A stretch of DNA of 6,216 nucleotides from Minisyncoccota bacterium (lineage in GTDB: Bacteria; Patescibacteriota; Minisyncoccia; Minisyncoccales; Minisyncoccaceae), in contig JAQTWS010000031.1 of assembly GCA_028689175.1 (NCBI GenBank), forward strand, positions 1 through 6,216. Direction: 5' to 3'. The notes under the pieces are model-generated. The model searched no databases. It was not told where the DNA came from and was given only the letters and a program-made list of their open reading frames with translations. Positions 5,266 through 6,216 of the stretch are shown piece after piece. Position 1 is the stretch's first letter. Each line of letters starts with the position of its first letter. A program made the position numbers and the translations under genes.

Positions 5266-6216
5266 AACGTAATGCTTCAATTGGATCTAATTTACTTGCC
5301 CTTTGTGCCGGATAAATACCGAATACAAGACCAATACTGATTGAAACAAGAGTTGCAAGTATTATTGAATCAACAGGCACTAAGAAAAACCAGCTTATTT
5401 GAAGAGCAATAATTACTTTAAAAGCGATATAAGATATTAATATTCCCAAAATAATACCAATTATGCCACTTAAAAAAGTTATCACTACAGTTTCTACTAA
5501 AAATTGCAGTGTAATTTGATAATTCTTAGCACCTAAAGCCTTTCTTAAACCTATTTCTTTAACTCTCTCCTCAACTGTTGCAAGCATAATGTTCATTATT
5601 CCAAAACCACCCACAATAAGAGATATTGCGGACACAGTAACTAAAAAGAACTTTAACGCATCCGTAATGGCGCCCAAAGAATCAAGTGCATCTACTGCAG
5701 CGTTAATTGTAAAATCATCGTCTTCAGAATCATCTATATTATGACTTTCTCTTAAAGAAACAGATACATCTTCAACCGTTGAATCACTCAAGGTTTCGTC
5801 TATCATTTTTATTCTTATAAAACTAATGTGATTAATGCCAAATAAAAGTTTCTGAGCCGTTTTTATCGGTAGAACAACAGACTTATCTTGGTCTTGGGTC
5901 ATGCTGCTACCTTTTTCTTCAAGAACTCCTATGACTCTAAAACTTAACCTCTTAATCTTTATTCTTTTATTAATAGGATCCTGATCTCCGAATAAATCTT
6001 TAGCTAATTTTGACCCCAAAACTGCAACTTGAGCAAAATCCTTTTCTTCTTCTTTTGTAAAAAATCTCCCAGAAGCTATTTCCGCCTTCTCAACAACAAG
6101 ATAGCTCTCTGTAGATCCGATAATAGAAGAATTTATTGAACTATCTTCAAAAACAACATTGTCATTTCCCTGAACATACATTGCAAGATCGCTAACATTC
6201 GAATAATTCTTTTTTA
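5258..6216 (-). CDS. MacB/FtsX-type ABC transporter permease (5'-truncated by window edge)
   Basis: Paralogue of, and probably partner to, the permease gene it overlaps. The frame stays open to base 6216, reading KKNYSNVSDLA before the Met at 6181, so that Met is internal; the first membrane helix and the true start lie outside the window. Visible parts (numbered from that Met): the rest of the extracytoplasmic MacB domain to about residue 175 (AEIASGRFFTKEEE at 34-47, LSFRVIGVLEEKG at 79-91), then three C-terminal membrane helices. The FtsX signature IVGGFGIMNIM...EIGLRKALGAK precedes the last two. The end, GIYPAQRASKLDPIEALRYE, is the classic MacB-family C-terminus, followed by TAG at 5260-5258. 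The downstream permease starts inside this stop region, indicating coupled translation and a likely heterodimer. A separate MacB-like ATPase and a MacA-like adaptor would be expected upstream, beyond the window. Confidence 0.93.
   Translation of the reverse strand, partial: KKNYSNVSDLAMYVQGNDNVVFEDSSINSSIIGSTESYLVVEKAEIASGRFFTKEEEKDFAQVAVLGSKLAKDLFGDQDPINKRIKIKRLSFRVIGVLEEKGSSMTQDQDKSVVLPIKTAQKLLFGINHISFIRIKMIDETLSDSTVEDVSVSLRESHNIDDSEDDDFTINAAVDALDSLGAITDALKFFLVTVSAISLIVGGFGIMNIMLATVEERVKEIGLRKALGAKNYQITLQFLVETVVITFLSGIIGIILGILISYIAFKVIIALQISWFFLVPVDSIILATLVSISIGLVFGIYPAQRASKLDPIEALRYE

Overview
This 6.2-kb window is AT-rich bacterial DNA (about 30% GC by eye) using the standard bacterial code: TAA, TAG and TGA all end genes here. 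The exported protein at 1491-2075 carries, just after its membrane helix, the motif W-S-E-P...P-P-L-N-T-S-A...Q. I associate this pattern with secreted proteins of Patescibacteria, especially Parcubacteria. No gene start has a clear Shine-Dalgarno site. Together these suggest a Parcubacteria-like genome; this is an inference, not a proof.

Layout. (1) 1-1490, plus strand: the helicase part of recG, with its 5' end cut off by the window. (2) 1491-2661, minus strand: a two-gene unit of signal peptidase I followed after 7 bp by a cysteine-rich, membrane-anchored exported protein. Its stop codon directly abuts the recG stop codon, tail to tail. (3) 2662-2991: no intact gene. It holds the decayed C-terminal end of a DUF4143/AAA-type ATPase gene with one frameshift, two hairpins and the promoter of the signal peptidase. 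(4) 2992-3559, minus strand: a RelB/DinJ-RelE/YafQ type II toxin-antitoxin module with a 4-bp ATGA overlap, a near-consensus promoter, tandem 11-bp repeats over that promoter and a predicted leaderless mRNA. (5) 3623-4019, minus strand: a small gene of unknown function with a possible promoter and a good intrinsic terminator. (6) 4033-6216, minus strand: two overlapping MacB/FtsX-type ABC transporter permeases. The upstream one is cut by the window end, and the ATPase and periplasmic adaptor expected beside them are not in the window.

How they work together. The two permeases are probably translated as a coupled pair and form the membrane part of one exporter or mechanotransmission-type transporter. 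The signal peptidase and the cysteine-rich protein form a secretion unit in which the second may be a substrate of the first. The toxin-antitoxin module has the features of a self-regulated cassette. It sits 15 bp from the broken end of the ATPase gene, so that region looks like a rearrangement site. I see no unmistakably new multi-gene system. The most unusual points are the predicted leaderless, repeat-covered relBE promoter, the ATPase remnant beneath it and the signal peptidase/cysteine-rich pair.
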